Of a stretch of 64,000 nucleotides of DNA, positions 46,165-59,566 are shown piece by piece (the first letter of the stretch is position 1; each line of letters opens with the position of its first letter). Source of the stretch: Panopea generosa (Eukaryota; Mollusca; Bivalvia; Adapedonta; Hiatellidae); assembly GCA_029582155.1 (NCBI GenBank), contig CM055909.1:19174798-19238797 (forward strand), read 5' to 3'. Under the pieces are notes generated by a model, which saw only the letters and a program-made list of their open reading frames with translations, did no database searches and was not told the DNA's origin. The translations under genes were made by a program, and so were the position numbers.

Positions 46165-46554
46165 ATGGAAATGAACACGCTTCAAGCTAGCAACTACACA
46201 GTGTTGTATTCAGGGGAAATTAATATAATCAACGATATAAAATCACACAAAACTGATACACCGGTTTTCATAAAATTATGCGTGTCATCGAACTCGGTCG
46301 AAAAATATTGTGAACTTTATAGAGACGCTAATTACTGCTTTAAATTTGGACGCTTCAATTTGGGAAAGTGTTCTATAAGTGATGTTTCTTCTGACGAACG
46401 ACAGTTTATAATCTGGTACAATCGATCCGATGGTAAAGGTATTCACTTCAAAGCTAGAAATGATGAAGACGCCAAAAAGTGGAAGAGAGTATTGAAACCC
46501 ATGTTGTCGCCTTGTTCGTCACCAAAAGTTCCAATACGTAATCCAGATAATTGA
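46165..46554 (+). CDS. PH-like small protein, copy G (129 aa)
   Basis: Intact and close to copy B, differing at residues such as Ile36, 72-73 (SD for RE), Asp77, Lys105 and the tail NPDN. It keeps Trp84 and Trp106. Start context is CGAAATGG. It lies 6.7 kb after F and about 2.7 kb before minisatellite array 4. Confidence 0.7.
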   Translation: MEMNTLQASNYTVLYSGEINIINDIKSHKTDTPVFIKLCVSSNSVEKYCELYRDANYCFKFGRFNLGKCSISDVSSDERQFIIWYNRSDGKGIHFKARNDEDAKKWKRVLKPMLSPCSSPKVPIRNPDN

Positions 46555-46930
46555 ACACTTGTTGCGAGCTTGTGTTTCACCACAATATGTTCCTGGACGT
46601 TAACGCAAAATATACATCATTATCGTTACATTATGTATCGCCAAAAGTTTCAGGACGTCAGCTCGATACATAAACACTTGTCACCAGATAGTGTGTCACC
46701 ATCAAATGTTACCAGACGTCAATTCGATACATAAACATTTTTCATCCGATTTTGTGTCACCACCAGATGTTTCCAAACGTCAGTCTGATACATAAACACT
46801 TGCCACCAGCTTGTGTTTCAACACCAGATATTCCAAGACGTCAATCCGATACATAAGCACTTGTCGTCGCCGCAGTGTAAGCCAACAAATGATTCAAGAC
46901 TTCAACACAATACATAACTCACATCAAGGA
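46502..46930 (+). repeat. 61-bp repeat array in the 3' end of copy G
   Basis: About seven units. The later ones (from 46770) are nearly the same as those of copy B. Confidence 0.82.
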
Positions 46931-48451
46931 GAGTGTGTGCTTTACGAGAACTTTATTTTAAATACTTGTGCATACGGTTAATACAAACATGAATACAGGA
47001 AATATTTGCTAATACAAATGAATGATTGCACAATTGATAATATAATTTCAAATGTAGATTACAAGTTGTTTTTTTTTTGCAAAAATATCGTAGCTCTTAC
47101 TTATATTCAGTCTTTTCTTATTTTATGCAATAGCTAAGATAACCTTCTGATTATATCATGCTTTATTTTGTTAATTGATATTATTTATAACTATAAGCAA
47201 TGTGTAGATTGTATTGTTAAAACAAAGTTGTAAAATACTGAGAGATGCAATAAATACTGCACAAAAACAATTTTGAATGCAAACAGTTCGTAATTAAGTA
47301 CCTGTTTTACCTGTAGCGGACACGACACTGTTTACAACCGTTCTCCAATAAACAAAAATGAGTTTAAGTGTACAGATACATTTCTTATTTCAATATGTAC
47401 TTAACGACTTTTAAACGCAATTATCTAGTCCCAGTATTGAAGCATGCCTACCATATTTACAAAAAACAAACAATAAAAACTGATTGTAATAAATAAAAAC
47501 GAATCCAGGTCACACGGAATCAAATGGGGAAACATGTAAACTATACTTATAACAACGAAAACTATACCGCATATAAATTCTCTTTTGTAACTTTCTATTT
47601 ATCTTAATATCTTTGTTCCTTATTTACCATTTTTTATCCGTTTTTATTGTTTTCTTAATTATATTGACCTTTAATATATTACATGTAAGGGATTGTTTTA
47701 TTATTTTATTATCTAAAGTGAACATGTAATGTGTTAAGTTTCAAAATTATAAAGCTTGTATCGAACATGGCGAGTTTGTGTATAACATTGAATTATGTAG
47801 TATATGGAATGGAATACATGTATATTCATCACAAAAAAATATATCAAATCAAGACACAAGTATGACATGAATGACAAAGCAAGACAAAACTTTCTGATCA
47901 TGTTTTTGAATTTAACAAATTAGTTCCTTTTGACAGCGATTTTGTAACATATATGAACAGATAAAAATGATAGCAGATATGGGAGAAAAAAAACATCTGA
48001 TATGTCGCTGCGATAAGGTACAAAACATTCACTGCTCTCATGAGTCTTGTATTTTATTTCGGCAAGATTCATTTTAGATGTACACTGTCCCAATTCCACT
48101 TATACTTTTTTAAGATATTCTATATGCCAGTTAAAAAATAAACTTTACTGATTTTCACAAACCGTTATTAAATTCATGTCTTCTAATCGTCTCGTACAAT
48201 ATGGCAACAATTCATGAAAGCTTCATAAGCTCAGAATGACATTATACTTTTCTCTATTGTTCACGGTGAAATATTAAGTTTTGCTTATCGTGTGTTTACT
48301 ATTACAATTATATATGTATATATAAATAACACCATTTATTACAAAAATATATGTATGTTTTGATTTGCTCTCTAAGTATTTAAGAAATAAAGATTCTTTC
48401 GATCTACAATGTTTGTTCATTCATAAATGGCCATATTACAGTCAGGATTTA
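46931..48451. other. Downstream spacer of block G with internal deletion
   Basis: At about 47268 the sequence jumps from GCAATAAATACTGC to ACAAAAACAATTTTGAATGC, removing several hundred bases found in the other blocks. No gene. Confidence 0.55.
47249..47254 (+). promoter_or_regulatory. Candidate poly(A) signal of gene G
   Basis: AATAAA just before the deletion junction, about 695 nt after the stop. Confidence 0.28.
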
Positions 48452-48696
48452 ATGTCATGTAAAGCAGCTGAAACAAAGAACAAATGTAGCTCCAGTTTAC
48501 GTTGGTCACGTTTTGTGACTTGATGATGCTGGAAGAGCGACTTTATGTGACCCGTTTACCGGACATGGCGTATCACACCAATATTACATTTCCTACATGG
48601 CTCGTTGTAACATGTATGTCCAAAAACACAGTGAAAAACATCGTTGGTGTGGGCTCAATTCTTCCATGGATCAAGATCTACAATTGTAAATTTTAA
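48452..48696 (+). pseudogene. Conserved short ORF (family 2), frameshifted
   Basis: Counterpart of 9404-9649 with one T missing in CAGTTTACG. The frame downstream of the deletion is open to the family stop (48502-48696). Confidence 0.3.
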
Positions 48697-49230
48697 AGTT
48701 CAATTTGGTGATAACTATTAATTTTTATAATAATATGTTAATTATTCGCTGAAAAAGCGGTTTAAACCATCAATTCTAAAATGACCAAGAATTGCCTAGA
48801 TATATGGTATCATCATCAATTTTTATGTGGTTATTTCTAAAATACTGACTATATAACACGTATAAACAAAGGTAATTCACTGCCAAATTAATCACTAAGA
48901 AAAGAAGAATTAAAAGAAAAAGTTGTACTCGTACTTCCTTCATCTGTATTCAAGGGAGACAAAGTGGTTTGAGTATTGTATGTATGTTTTGCACTTATTT
49001 TGGTTGATTTATATACTTTATATAAATGTGTAGCAAATTGACAAAGGTCGGCAACTCAAGTTAAAATATAACTATACTTAAAATTCATAATTTTGTTTTT
49101 ACATCAATAAAATTATGAATATTTAATTATACAATACATACAAATCAACATGAACAAAAATAACGGTCTAACTATGTTCTCAGCTTTTATTACATTAACA
49201 CTGTGCACTTTATTAAACGTTTGTCTTATT
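48697..49230. other. Spacer before minisatellite array 4
   Basis: Near-identical to 77-638. No gene. Confidence 0.55.
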
Positions 49231-52200
49231 GATGTAGCGATGTAAACTGCTGCTCACTAGCATATTACTGACGTCACGATACAAACTGTTTCACACTAGT
49301 ATATTACAAACTATTTCTATCTAGAATGTAACTGATGTCGTGATACAAACTATTTCTCACTAGTATATCACTGATGTCGCGATACAATCCATTACGCACT
49401 TGTATGTTACTGATGTCGCGATACAATCTATTACTCACTAGTATGTAACTGATGTCGTGATACAAACTATTTCTCACTAGTATATCACTGATGTCGCGAT
49501 ACAATCCATTACGCACTTGTATGTTACTGATGTCGCGATACAATCTATTACTCACTAGTATGTAACTGATGTCATGATACAAATTATTTCGAACTAGTAT
49601 ATTACTGATGTCGCGATACAAACTTTTACTCACGTGTATATAACTGATGTCACGATACAAATTACTACTCATTCGTTATTACTGATATCGCAATACAAAT
49701 TTATTTTAATGGTATGTAAGTGATATCACGAAACAAACTATTTCTCACTAGTATATATCTGATGTCACGATACAAACTATTACTCACTAGTATATAAATG
49801 ATGTCGGGATACAAACTATTTCTTATTAGTATGTAACTGATGTCATGATACAAACTATTTCTCATTAGTATGTTACTGATGTCATGATTCAAACTATTTC
49901 TCACTAGTATATTACAGATGTCGCGATACAAACTATTACTCACTTCTATGTTAAGGTTCTTGTTATAAAAACTATTTCTCACTAGTATATTACAGATGTC
50001 GAGATACAATCTATTACTTACTAGTATCTAACTGATATTGCAATACAAACTATTTCTCACTAGTATATTACTGATGTTGTTATATAAACTATTCCTCACT
50101 AGTATATTACTAATGACACGATACAAACTATTACTTACTAGTATGTAACTGATGTTGCAATACAAACTATTTTTTACAAGTATATTACTGATGTCACGAT
50201 ACAAACTATAACTCACTAGTATATAACTGATGTCACGATACAATCCATTACGCACTTGTATGTTACTGATGTCGCGATACAATCTATTACTCACTAGTAT
50301 GTTACGGATGTTTTGATACAAACTATTTCTCACTAGTATATTACTGATGTCACGATACAAACTATTTCGCATAAGTATGTTACTGATGTTTGATACAAAC
50401 TATTTCTCACTAGTATATAACTGATGTCACGATAAAAACTCTGCCTCACTAGTAAATTACTCATATCACGATACAAACTATTACTCGAAAGTATATTACT
50501 TATGTCACAATACAATCTTTTACTCATAGATATATAAATGATATCACGATACAGTCTTTTACTCACTAGTCTATTACTGATGTCGCGATACAAACTATTA
50601 CTCACTAGTATATAACTGATGTCACTGTACAAACTATTATTCACTAGTATGTTACTGATGTCACGATACAAATTATAACTCATTAGTATATTACTGATAT
50701 CGCAATAAAAACTATTACTTACTAGTATGTAACAGATTTCGCGATACAAACTATTTCTCACTAATATATAACTAATGTCACGATACAAACTCTTTCTAAC
50801 CAGTATGTAACTGACGTCACGAAGCAAATTATAATTCATTAGTATATTACTGATGTCGTGATACAAACTATTACTCACTAGTATATAACTGATGTCAAGA
50901 TACAAACTCTTTCTAACTAGTATATAACTGATGTCACGAAGCAAACTATTTCTCATTAGTATATTACTGATGTCGTGATACAAACTATTTCTCACTAGTA
51001 CGTTACTGATGTCGCGATACAATCTATGACTTACTAGTATGTAACTGATGTCGAAATACAAACCTTTTCTCACTAGTTAATTGATGTCACGATACAAATT
51101 ATTTCTAACTAGTATGTAACTGATGTCTCGATATAAACTATTTCACACTAGTATATAACTAATGTCGCAATACAAACTATTTCTCATAAGTGTGTTACTG
51201 ACGTTGTGATAAAAACAATTTCTCACTAGTATACTATTGATGACGAGATACAAACTATTACTCACTAGTAAGTTACTGATGCCGTTATATCAACTATTTC
51301 TCACTAGTATATTATATATGTCACGATACAAAATATTACTCACTTGTATGTGACTGATGTCGCGATACAAACTATTTCTCACTAGTATGTTACTGATGTA
51401 ACGATACAAACATTTACTCACTAGTATATTATTCATATCATGATACAAACTGTTCCTCGAAAGTAAATTACTGATTTCATAATACAAACTATTACTCATA
51501 AATATATTACTGATGTCACGATACAAACATTTACTCACTAGTATATTATTCATATCATGATACAAACTATTCCTCGAAAGTAAATTACTGATTTCATAAT
51601 ACAAACTATTACTCATAAATATATTTCTGGTGTCACGATACAAACTATTTCTCACTAGTATGTAACTGATGTCACGATACAAACATTTACTCACTAGTAT
51701 ATTACTCATATCATGATACAAACTATTACTCGAAAGTAAATTACTGATTTCATAATACAAACTATTACTCATAAATATATTACTGATGACACGATACAAA
51801 CATTTACTCACTAGTATATTATTCATATCATGATACAAACTATTCCTCGAAAGTAAATTACTGATTTCATAATACAAACTATTACTCATAAATATATTTC
51901 TGGTGTCACGATACAAACTATTTCTCACTAGTATGTAACTGATATCACGATACAAACATTTACTCACTAGTATATTACTCATATCTTGATACAAACTATT
52001 ACTCGAAAGTAAATTACTGATTTCATAATACAAACTATTAATCATAAATATATTACTGATGACACGATACAAACTTTTACTCATTAGTATATTACTCATA
52101 TCATGATACAAACTATTACTCGAAAGTAAATTACTGATTTCTTAATACAAATTATTACTCATAAATATATTACTGATGTCACGATATATTTTTACTCACT

Positions 52201-52345
52201 TGTATATTACTGATGTCGCAATACAAACTTTTACTCGCAAGTATATTAATGATGTCGCAATACAAATTATTACTCACTAGTATATAACTGATGTCGCGAT
52301 ACAAAATATTTCTCACTAGTATATTACTGATGTCGCAATACAAAC
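49231..52345. repeat. 39-bp minisatellite array 4 (about 80 units, largest)
   Basis: Includes an exact three-unit duplication (117 bp; 49340-49456 and 49457-49573) and a seven-unit higher-order repeat of 273 bp (starts at 51571 and 51844). Minus-strand ORFs of 102-273 codons lie end to end. Relative to array 1 it has an extra block of roughly 1 kb at 49340-50400. Confidence 0.94.
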
Positions 52346-52635
52346 GGCTTTTGTCTGGTACAGCACGAGCACACGTATCTATCTTGGAAAGTCATTAAGT
52401 CTAATTAATTGTGCAATTAACATATCTTAAATACTTTTAAAAACATTAAATTGCTTTTATACAATAGTCGAACATCAAAAATACCATTTTGACTCATTGT
52501 AAATGAAATTACAAACATAATGTTTTAATTGAAATTACAATCAGAATTTTAAATTTGTTTTATGTAATTTATCTTCCATACAATTTAACCATTGTTATGA
52601 ATATTTTTCAAAAAAGATAATACAAGTTTAATCAC

Positions 52636-52977
52636 ATGGGCAATTATTATTATTACTACAAAGTGTTGTATTTATGGGAAATTAATATAATCAATGATAT
52701 AAAATCGCATAAAACTGATACGCCGGTTTTTATGAAATTATGCGTGTTATCGAGCTCGGCGGAAAACTGTTGTGTAATTTATAGAGACTCTAAATGCTGC
52801 TTTAAATTTGGACGCTTCAATTTGGGAAAGTGTTCTATAAGTAAAGTTTCTTCTGACGAAAGACGGTTTATAATATGGCACAAACGATCTAATGGTAAAC
52901 GTATTCACTTCAAAGCTAGAAAAGATTTTGGTCCTACTCAGATTTATTCTGAGGTCTTCCTACACCAATACAACTAG
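52636..52977 (+). CDS. PH-like family copy A', chimeric with SINE-derived C-terminus
   Basis: Second copy of 2723-3064 with the same N-terminal MGNYYYYY, the same junction after KARKD and the same SINE-coded end FGPTQIYSEVFLHQYN. It differs at a few residues (Leu13 for Ser, Ser52 for Phe, Arg89 for Gly). It lacks the C-terminal helix and the CRE-TATA promoter. Survival of the fused frame in both copies may reflect recent duplication rather than selection. Confidence 0.45.
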   Translation: MGNYYYYYKVLYLWEINIINDIKSHKTDTPVFMKLCVLSSSAENCCVIYRDSKCCFKFGRFNLGKCSISKVSSDERRFIIWHKRSNGKRIHFKARKDFGPTQIYSEVFLHQYN

Positions 52978-53029
52978 AAATGACATATATAACCTGAAAT
53001 GTATTGAAATTGGCGTTAAACACCATTCA
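52927..53029 (+). mobile_element. SINE-1 3' fragment fused to PH copy A'
   Basis: Same junction as at 3013. Ends GGCGTTAAACACCATTC. Confidence 0.74.
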
Positions 53030-53312
53030 AAAAATATTTAACTGACAAACAATCTAGACGTGAGGGGCTTGTTAACGATGTGCTGGATATAAGCAACATG
53101 TTTGTGAAGGATAACTTCCCAGAGACAATCACAGAATAAACCCGCAGTTCAATCCCTTGTTCGCAAAAGTTCAGTCGTATGTATTGACTGGCCAAAAAAA
53201 ATATACTGACGTAAAAAGGAAACTATGCACTTGGGTTTTCTTTTTTTTTTATCTTAGGCAACTCTTGTAAAAAGATACACATTTGGAACCAAAACTTAGT
53301 ATATATAAATAT
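53030..53312. other. Unidentified transposon-like fragment and short spacer
   Basis: Counterpart of 3116-3400. VLDISNMFVKDNFPE is readable, followed by a stop. Confidence 0.3.
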
Positions 53313-53983
53313 ATATAGCATGTGAGTTGTAATGAATCATTAACTTGATCCTAAAAGCTATCAGTTCATGTATTTAAATTTGTCCACCCTGTCCAGATGT
53401 GTCCCATGTAATTCCATAGTATATAAGTCATGGTCGACACAAATATTGGTTTAGCAGAGGCCTTGATATTGTATCTATGGTTTGCTTTGTAGCTAGGCGC
53501 ACTCGCAGTAGTCTGGTCTGTACCTTTATGTATTGGTTATTCACAAATAATTATCTCCATATATATATATATATATATATACATCATGCATTGTGAATGA
53601 GCATCTGAAAAGATCCTAAAAGTCGTAAATTCCGTTGTTGTGTGAATTTAATTATCTCCCTTTATGAAAATAGATATATATAAATTCAATGTATCTATAT
53701 GATCCATCGGGTTCATAAATCTGTCCTTAATATAGCAAATGAGTAGTAATGAATTCTTAACTGGATCCTACTCATATAAAGGTATCAGTTCATGTATGTA
53801 AATTTGTCCACCCTGTCCAGATGTGTTGCATGTAATTCCATAGTATATAAGTCATGGTCGACACCAAATTTATTGGTTTGGCAGAGGCCTTGATATTGTA
53901 TATATGGTTTGCTTTGTAGCTAGGCGCACTTGCCGTGATCTGATCTGTACCTTTATGTCTTGTTTATTCACAATTAATTATCT

Positions 53984-54031
<48 letters not shown>
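53313..54031. repeat. Direct duplication of a roughly 265-bp spacer with (AT)n
   Basis: Counterpart of 3402-4088. Copies at 53313-53580 and 53733-54031. Confidence 0.8.
53986..54031. repeat. (AT)n microsatellite
   Basis: 23 dinucleotides. The same site in the first segment (4076-4087) is only about 12 bp. Confidence 0.95.
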
Positions 54032-54034
<3 letters not shown>

Positions 54035-54196
54035 TACATGATGCAGTGTGTTCCGTCATAATCAAAGATAAAAAATAACGTTGGTTTATTCTTCGTTAAA
54101 TGATTTAGGAATCAAAACTGAAATTGGCTATTTAAGAATTGTCAGGTTCTTTACTTGATTGTTTACTGTAAATGTGTTTGGATTTCTGTAATTTGT

Positions 54197-54884
54197 TCAA
54201 TACCGATTGTGTCCACCTTTCCTATGAATCAGAGTAACGGTTCTCGATCCCATCGGCCGGACGTATTGTCAAATGACGTAATTTGGAATGACGTTCCATT
54301 CTTTGACAAGGGCAACTGTAAGGTCATGAATGTTGTTAATAACATGATTTTTTCTTGCACTCCGTCCAAGAAGGTCCCATATGTGTTCAATACGATTCAT
54401 GTCCGGTGAGCAAGCCGGCCAATGTAACACGATGACGTTATGCTTGGCGAGATAATTATGCGTTAGGCGAGCAGTTTGTGGCCTTCTATAATCGTGATGG
54501 CCTAATGGAAGATTGAGTTTATACAAATGAGCTCTCTCGTTTATAAAAGTCCTTATTTCTATTATTATTTTTTTATTAGATACAGCCGGCATGCTGATGC
54601 AGAAACGGAACCACCGCTGGATGGAGAACGTCGTCAATATAACGCTGGACATTTAGATTGTAAGGAATGACGACCAGATCTATTTTTCGACCACGTATTA
54701 TCCCGCCCCAAACCACAATGCTACCTCCACCTAAAGGAATCCGCTCCAATAAGCAATTATCAGTATAACGTTTACCTCGACGGCGGGAAGCGCCTACTAT
54801 CAACAAGCTAAGATTGAAATGGGACTCGTCGCTAAACAACACCCTTGCTCATTGGACACGAATTCAACGTAAATGACGTTGATT
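54197..54884 (-). pseudogene. Tc1-like transposase remnant 6
   Basis: Counterpart of 4256-4945. Pieces 54576-54842 (LFSDESHFNLSLL, GGGSIVVWGGI, NVQRYIDDVL) and 54269-54652 (NVIVLHWPACSPDMNRIEHI). Shared TGA after NVIPNYVI. Confidence 0.84.
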
Positions 54885-54930
54885 GATTAATTGATTGAAT
54901 ATTTCAAACTGTTACCACTACGCTATTAAA
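54885..54930 (-). mobile_element. SINE-2 remnant (ends only)
   Basis: Same internal deletion as 4946-4990. Confidence 0.6.
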
Positions 54931-56191
54931 ATAGACATTAGTACAACACATATAAAATTGATATCTAGTTTATTTTATAGTTTATGTCACAAAACATGTG
55001 CTATCATACTACAAACACCCCTAAGGCTCCATCTAAAAATAGAATGACATAATTTCAAAATAGCAGATTGGGTTTATACTATGTTCTATGTTGTTGTACA
55101 TATAATGAGGCTCGTATAAAAATAAATAAAACAATAGTCAATATAAAAGTGCAGTTTCTTGTTTGTGCCAGTATAAATATATTAAAAAAAACTTATTCAG
55201 TTGTGAGATTAATAGATTTATTTAATGATACACTGAGACTATCCGGAAATCAACCCGTCCATATAATCATATATTGAGGAAAGTCAGAAAAAATCTCATT
55301 AAAACCTAATATAGATCTAAATAGTAAAACAAGTATTGTTCATAAAAGTTGAACTGGCACTCATGAATATTTCGTGTATGACCGTAAACGATAGTGTTTA
55401 GATTCCGAACGTAAATAGTGATATTTCTCAATGTTCCTACACTAATAACGGTACTTAATTAAATTGGCATCACATTCGAATTCACAAATAGCTGTGTGGG
55501 TAAGGCAGTTATATTTAAATCTTGAAGTTGTTGGTTTGATTCTTACCTCTGGCCGTATATATTTTTAATATTTCATCTGCATAACTCAATGCGAGAAAAT
55601 TGGCCAAGTTTAACACATTGTTTAGAAGGTTCATTTATTTAAAGAAATATACGAGTATTTAACATTATTTGATGTACATGTTAATCGCTGTAGAAAATGT
55701 CGACTAAGAAATATTTATAAAATGCGCAACGTTGTACATGACGTCGTTATGATCTGGTAGCTGTGACTGACTGTAGACGATTCAATTTTAGAGTTTTAAC
55801 TGTTTTATGTATCAAACCATAGTTTTCTGTATTTAAGAGAAAATTGAGTACACTTTCACGAGATATATAATTGTTTATGTTTATTCCGAAAATCTCTCTA
55901 TTATAAAAGTTTACGAACTTATCGAACAACCCTTGTATATATAGACTTTTTCGGATACTATATTTACTGAATTTTGAAAACCTATCTTATAATATTTATA
56001 AATAAAGTTTAAATCATAAATGAATAAAAGCAATAAGCGGGCAAAATACAATCACCACAGTGGTGGAAGTGACATTAGGATGAATCTGTAAATCAGCGAA
56101 TCTCTTTACAACCCCCTTATCACATTCCTTTAACTTATTGGAAAACTCTTTAAAACATGTAAAAACAATTAGACTTACCATAACCACAAGT
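54931..56191. other. Conserved upstream spacer of PH-like gene B'
   Basis: Near-identical to 4991-6251. No gene supported. Confidence 0.55.
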
Positions 56192-56279
56192 ACACTGATA
56201 ACGTCATTGAACGCGAATGACTAGCCTACTGAAATGTCGTCTGCCGAACAGAGTGACGTCAATACATGGTATATAAAAA
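56192..56279 (+). promoter_or_regulatory. CRE-TATA promoter of PH-like gene B'
   Basis: ACGTCATTGAA half-site, TGACGTCA at 56254-56261 and TATATAAAAA at 56270-56279. The leader is about 20 bp shorter than in B because of a deletion near 56358 (155 bp to the ATG). Confidence 0.65.
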
Positions 56280-56424
56280 CGATATTACATTTACCAGACA
56301 TAACATCGTAGTAAATCAGAGCAGGAAACATATTACTGCTAAGACTTGCATAGTTTATGAATTTCTATGTGATAAAAAAAACAATTTCTTATTCTTAATA
56401 TTTGTGTATAGCACATAAGAAGAA

Positions 56425-56814
56425 ATGGAAATGAACACGCTTCAAGCTAGCAACTACACAGTGTTGTACTCAGGGGAAATTAATATAATCAACGATATAA
56501 AATCACACAAAACTGATACACCGGTTTTCATGAAATTATGCGTGTCATCGAACTCGGTCGAAAAATATTGTGAACTTTATAGAGACGCTAATTACTGCTT
56601 TAAATTTGGACGATTCAATTTGGGAAAGTGTTCTATACGTGAAGTTTCCTCTGGCGAACGACAGTTTATAATCTGGTACAACCGATCCGATGGTAAAGGT
56701 ATTCACTTCAAAGCAAGAAATGATGAAGACGCCAAAGAGTGGAAAAGAGTCTTGAAACCCATGTTGTCGCCTTGTTCGTCACCAAAAGTTCCAGTACGTA
56801 ATATAGATAATTGA
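56425..56814 (+). CDS. PH-like small protein, copy B' (129 aa)
   Basis: Differs from copy B by one residue that I can see (Val124 for Ile in KVPVRNIDN). Full PH-like core, Trp84 and Trp106 retained. It is the counterpart of B in the large duplicated segment. Confidence 0.7.
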   Translation: MEMNTLQASNYTVLYSGEINIINDIKSHKTDTPVFMKLCVSSNSVEKYCELYRDANYCFKFGRFNLGKCSIREVSSGERQFIIWYNRSDGKGIHFKARNDEDAKEWKRVLKPMLSPCSSPKVPVRNIDN

Positions 56815-57190
56815 ACACTTGTCACGAGTTTGTGTGTCACCACAATATGTTCCTGAACGTTAATGCAATATATACAACATGATCGTTGCATTATGTATTG
56901 CCAAATGTTTCAGGACGTCAGCACAATACATAAGAACTTGTCACTAGATTGTGTGTGTCACCATCATATGTTCGCAGACGTCAATCCGATACATAAACAT
57001 TTGTCATCGGATTTTGTGTCACCGCCAGATGTTTCCAAACGTTAGTCTGATACATAAACACTTGCCACAAGCTTGTGTTTCAACACCAGATATTCCAAGA
57101 CGTCAATCCGATACATAAGCACTTGTCGTCGCCGCAGTGTAAGCCATCAAATGATTCAAGACTTCAGCACAATATATAACTCTCATCAAT
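56762..57190 (+). repeat. 61-bp repeat array in the 3' end of copy B'
   Basis: Same units as 6841-7270 with small indels. Confidence 0.83.
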
Positions 57191-59320
57191 GAAAGTGTGT
57201 GCTTTACGAGAACTTTATTTTAAATACTTGTGCATACGGTTAATACAAACATGAATACAGGAAGTCTTTACTTATAGGATTGAATGATTGTACAATTGAT
57301 AACATAATTTCAAATATAGATTACAAGCAGTTTTTTGCAAAAGTCTCGTAGCTCTTACTTATATTCAGTCTTTTCTTATTTTATGCTATAGCTAAGATAA
57401 CCTTCTGATTATATCATGCTTTATTTTGTTAATTACTATTATTTATAAATATAAGCAATGTATGTATTGTATTGTTAAAACAAAGTTGTAAATTACTGAT
57501 AGATAAAATATATTACTGCTTTTAAGAACAACTTCTTGTGTTCCATTATTCGTTTTTGTACACTATGTAATGTTTTTTCTATAGTTAAAATCATTATTCA
57601 GCTATGTTTAAATAGATAGCTGTATAGAACTTGATATTGGGTGGGGATTTTAATTTGGGGCTATTGACTTTTGAGGTCCACATAGCCAAACAAAATACCA
57701 CCAAGAAAGTGGGTACACATGTACGTGTACAGTTGTTCAATCAAGTCAACGACTATTTTTCAAATATGTATATGTTTATTGTAATCGTAAATCATTTTAC
57801 AACATTAGATGTGACAACTTAATCTTTGAAATGTCCTACATGCAAAAATCAATAACAATTGATTAGTTGATGCATCGTACTGTATAAACGATGAAAAGTT
57901 TTATTTAAATTAGAAACAACCATGACCGTAGTAATATACATTAAAACGGACATTTGTACTATGGGTACAGTCCATTTGCGGTTAATTGAATATTGTACAA
58001 GTTGCATGGTGTTTACAATTTCGAATGTTAATATAATTTAGAACCAATACAGTAACTATGTTTACAACCGTTCTCCAAAAAACAAAACAAGGACTGTATT
58101 TTAAATCGATTCAAAGTAAGTTGATAGTTGAACAAAAAGAAAAAAAGGCTACAACCGTTTTGAATGCAAACAGTTCATAATTAAGTACATATACCTGTTT
58201 TACCTGTAGCGGACACTTCTATGGTTACAACCGTTCTCCAATAAACAAAAATGAGTTTCAATATGTACTTAACAACTTTAAAAACGCAATTATCTAGTTC
58301 CCGGTATTGAAGCATGCCTACCATATTTACAAAAAAACAAGCAAATAGAAACTGATTGTAACAAATGAAAACAAATCTTGGTCACACAGAATCAAATGGG
58401 GAAACATGTAAACTATACTCGTAAAAACGAAAACTATACCGCATATAAATTCTCGTCTGTAAGTTTCTATTTATCTAAATATCTTTGTTCCTTATTTACT
58501 ATCTTTTATTCATTTTTATTGTTTTCTTAATTATATTCACCTTTTATATATTACTTGTAAAACATTGTTTTATTGTTTTGTTATCTAAAGTGATCATGTA
58601 ATGTGTTAAGTTTCAATATTATGAAGATTGTATCGAACCTGACGAGTTTGTGTATAACATTGAATTATGAAGTACATGGAATGGAATACATGTATATTCA
58701 TCACAAAAAAATGATCAAATCAAGACACAAGTATGACATGAATGACAAACAAAGACAAATTAAATAAAACTTTTTGATCATGGTTTTGAATTTAACAAAT
58801 TAGTTCCTACTGACCGCGATTTTGTAACATATATGAACAGATAAGAATGATAGCAGATATGGAATAAAATTATGTTTCGCTTCGATAAGGTACAAAACAT
58901 TCACCGCTCTCATGAGTCTTGTATTTTATTTCGGCAAGATTCATTTTACATGGACAATGTCGCAATTTCACTTTTTTAACATATTCTAAATGCCAGTTAA
59001 ATATTAACTTTACTGATTTTCACAAACCGTAATTTAATTCATGTCTTCTAATCGTCTCGTACAATATGACAACAATTCATGAAAACTTCATATGCTCAGA
59101 ATGATATTATACTTTTCTCTATTGTTCACGGTGTAATATTAAGTTTTGCTTATCGTGTGTTCACTATTTCAATTATACATGTATAAATAATTAAATAACA
59201 CCATTTATTGCAAATATATATATATGTTTTGATTTTCTCTCTAAGTATTTACGAAATAAAGATTCTATCGATCTACAATGTTTGTACATCCATAAATTGC
59301 CATATTACAGTCAGGATATA
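57191..59320. other. Downstream spacer of block B'
   Basis: Near-identical to 7271-9400. No gene. The poly(A) position is also lost here (GATAAAATATATT). Confidence 0.55.
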
Positions 59321-59566
59321 ATGTCATGTAAAGCAGCTGAAACAAAGAACAAATGTAGCTTCAGTTTTACATTGGTCACGTTTTGTGACTTGATGATGCT
59401 GGAAGAGCGACTTTGTGTGACCCGTTTACCGGACTTGGCGTCTCACACCAATATTACATTTCCTACATGGCTCGTTGTAACATGTATGTCCAAAAACACA
59501 GTGAAAAACATCGTTGGTGTGGGCTCAATTCTTCCATGGATCAAGATCTACAATTGTAAATTTTAA
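59321..59566 (+). CDS. Conserved short ORF (family 2), hypothetical
   Basis: 81 codons with the same start and stop as 9404-9649. Visible differences are one Ser/Phe, one Met/Leu and one Lys/Thr. No recognised domain. Confidence 0.3.
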   Translation: MSCKAAETKNKCSFSFTLVTFCDLMMLEERLCVTRLPDLASHTNITFPTWLVVTCMSKNTVKNIVGVGSILPWIKIYNCKF

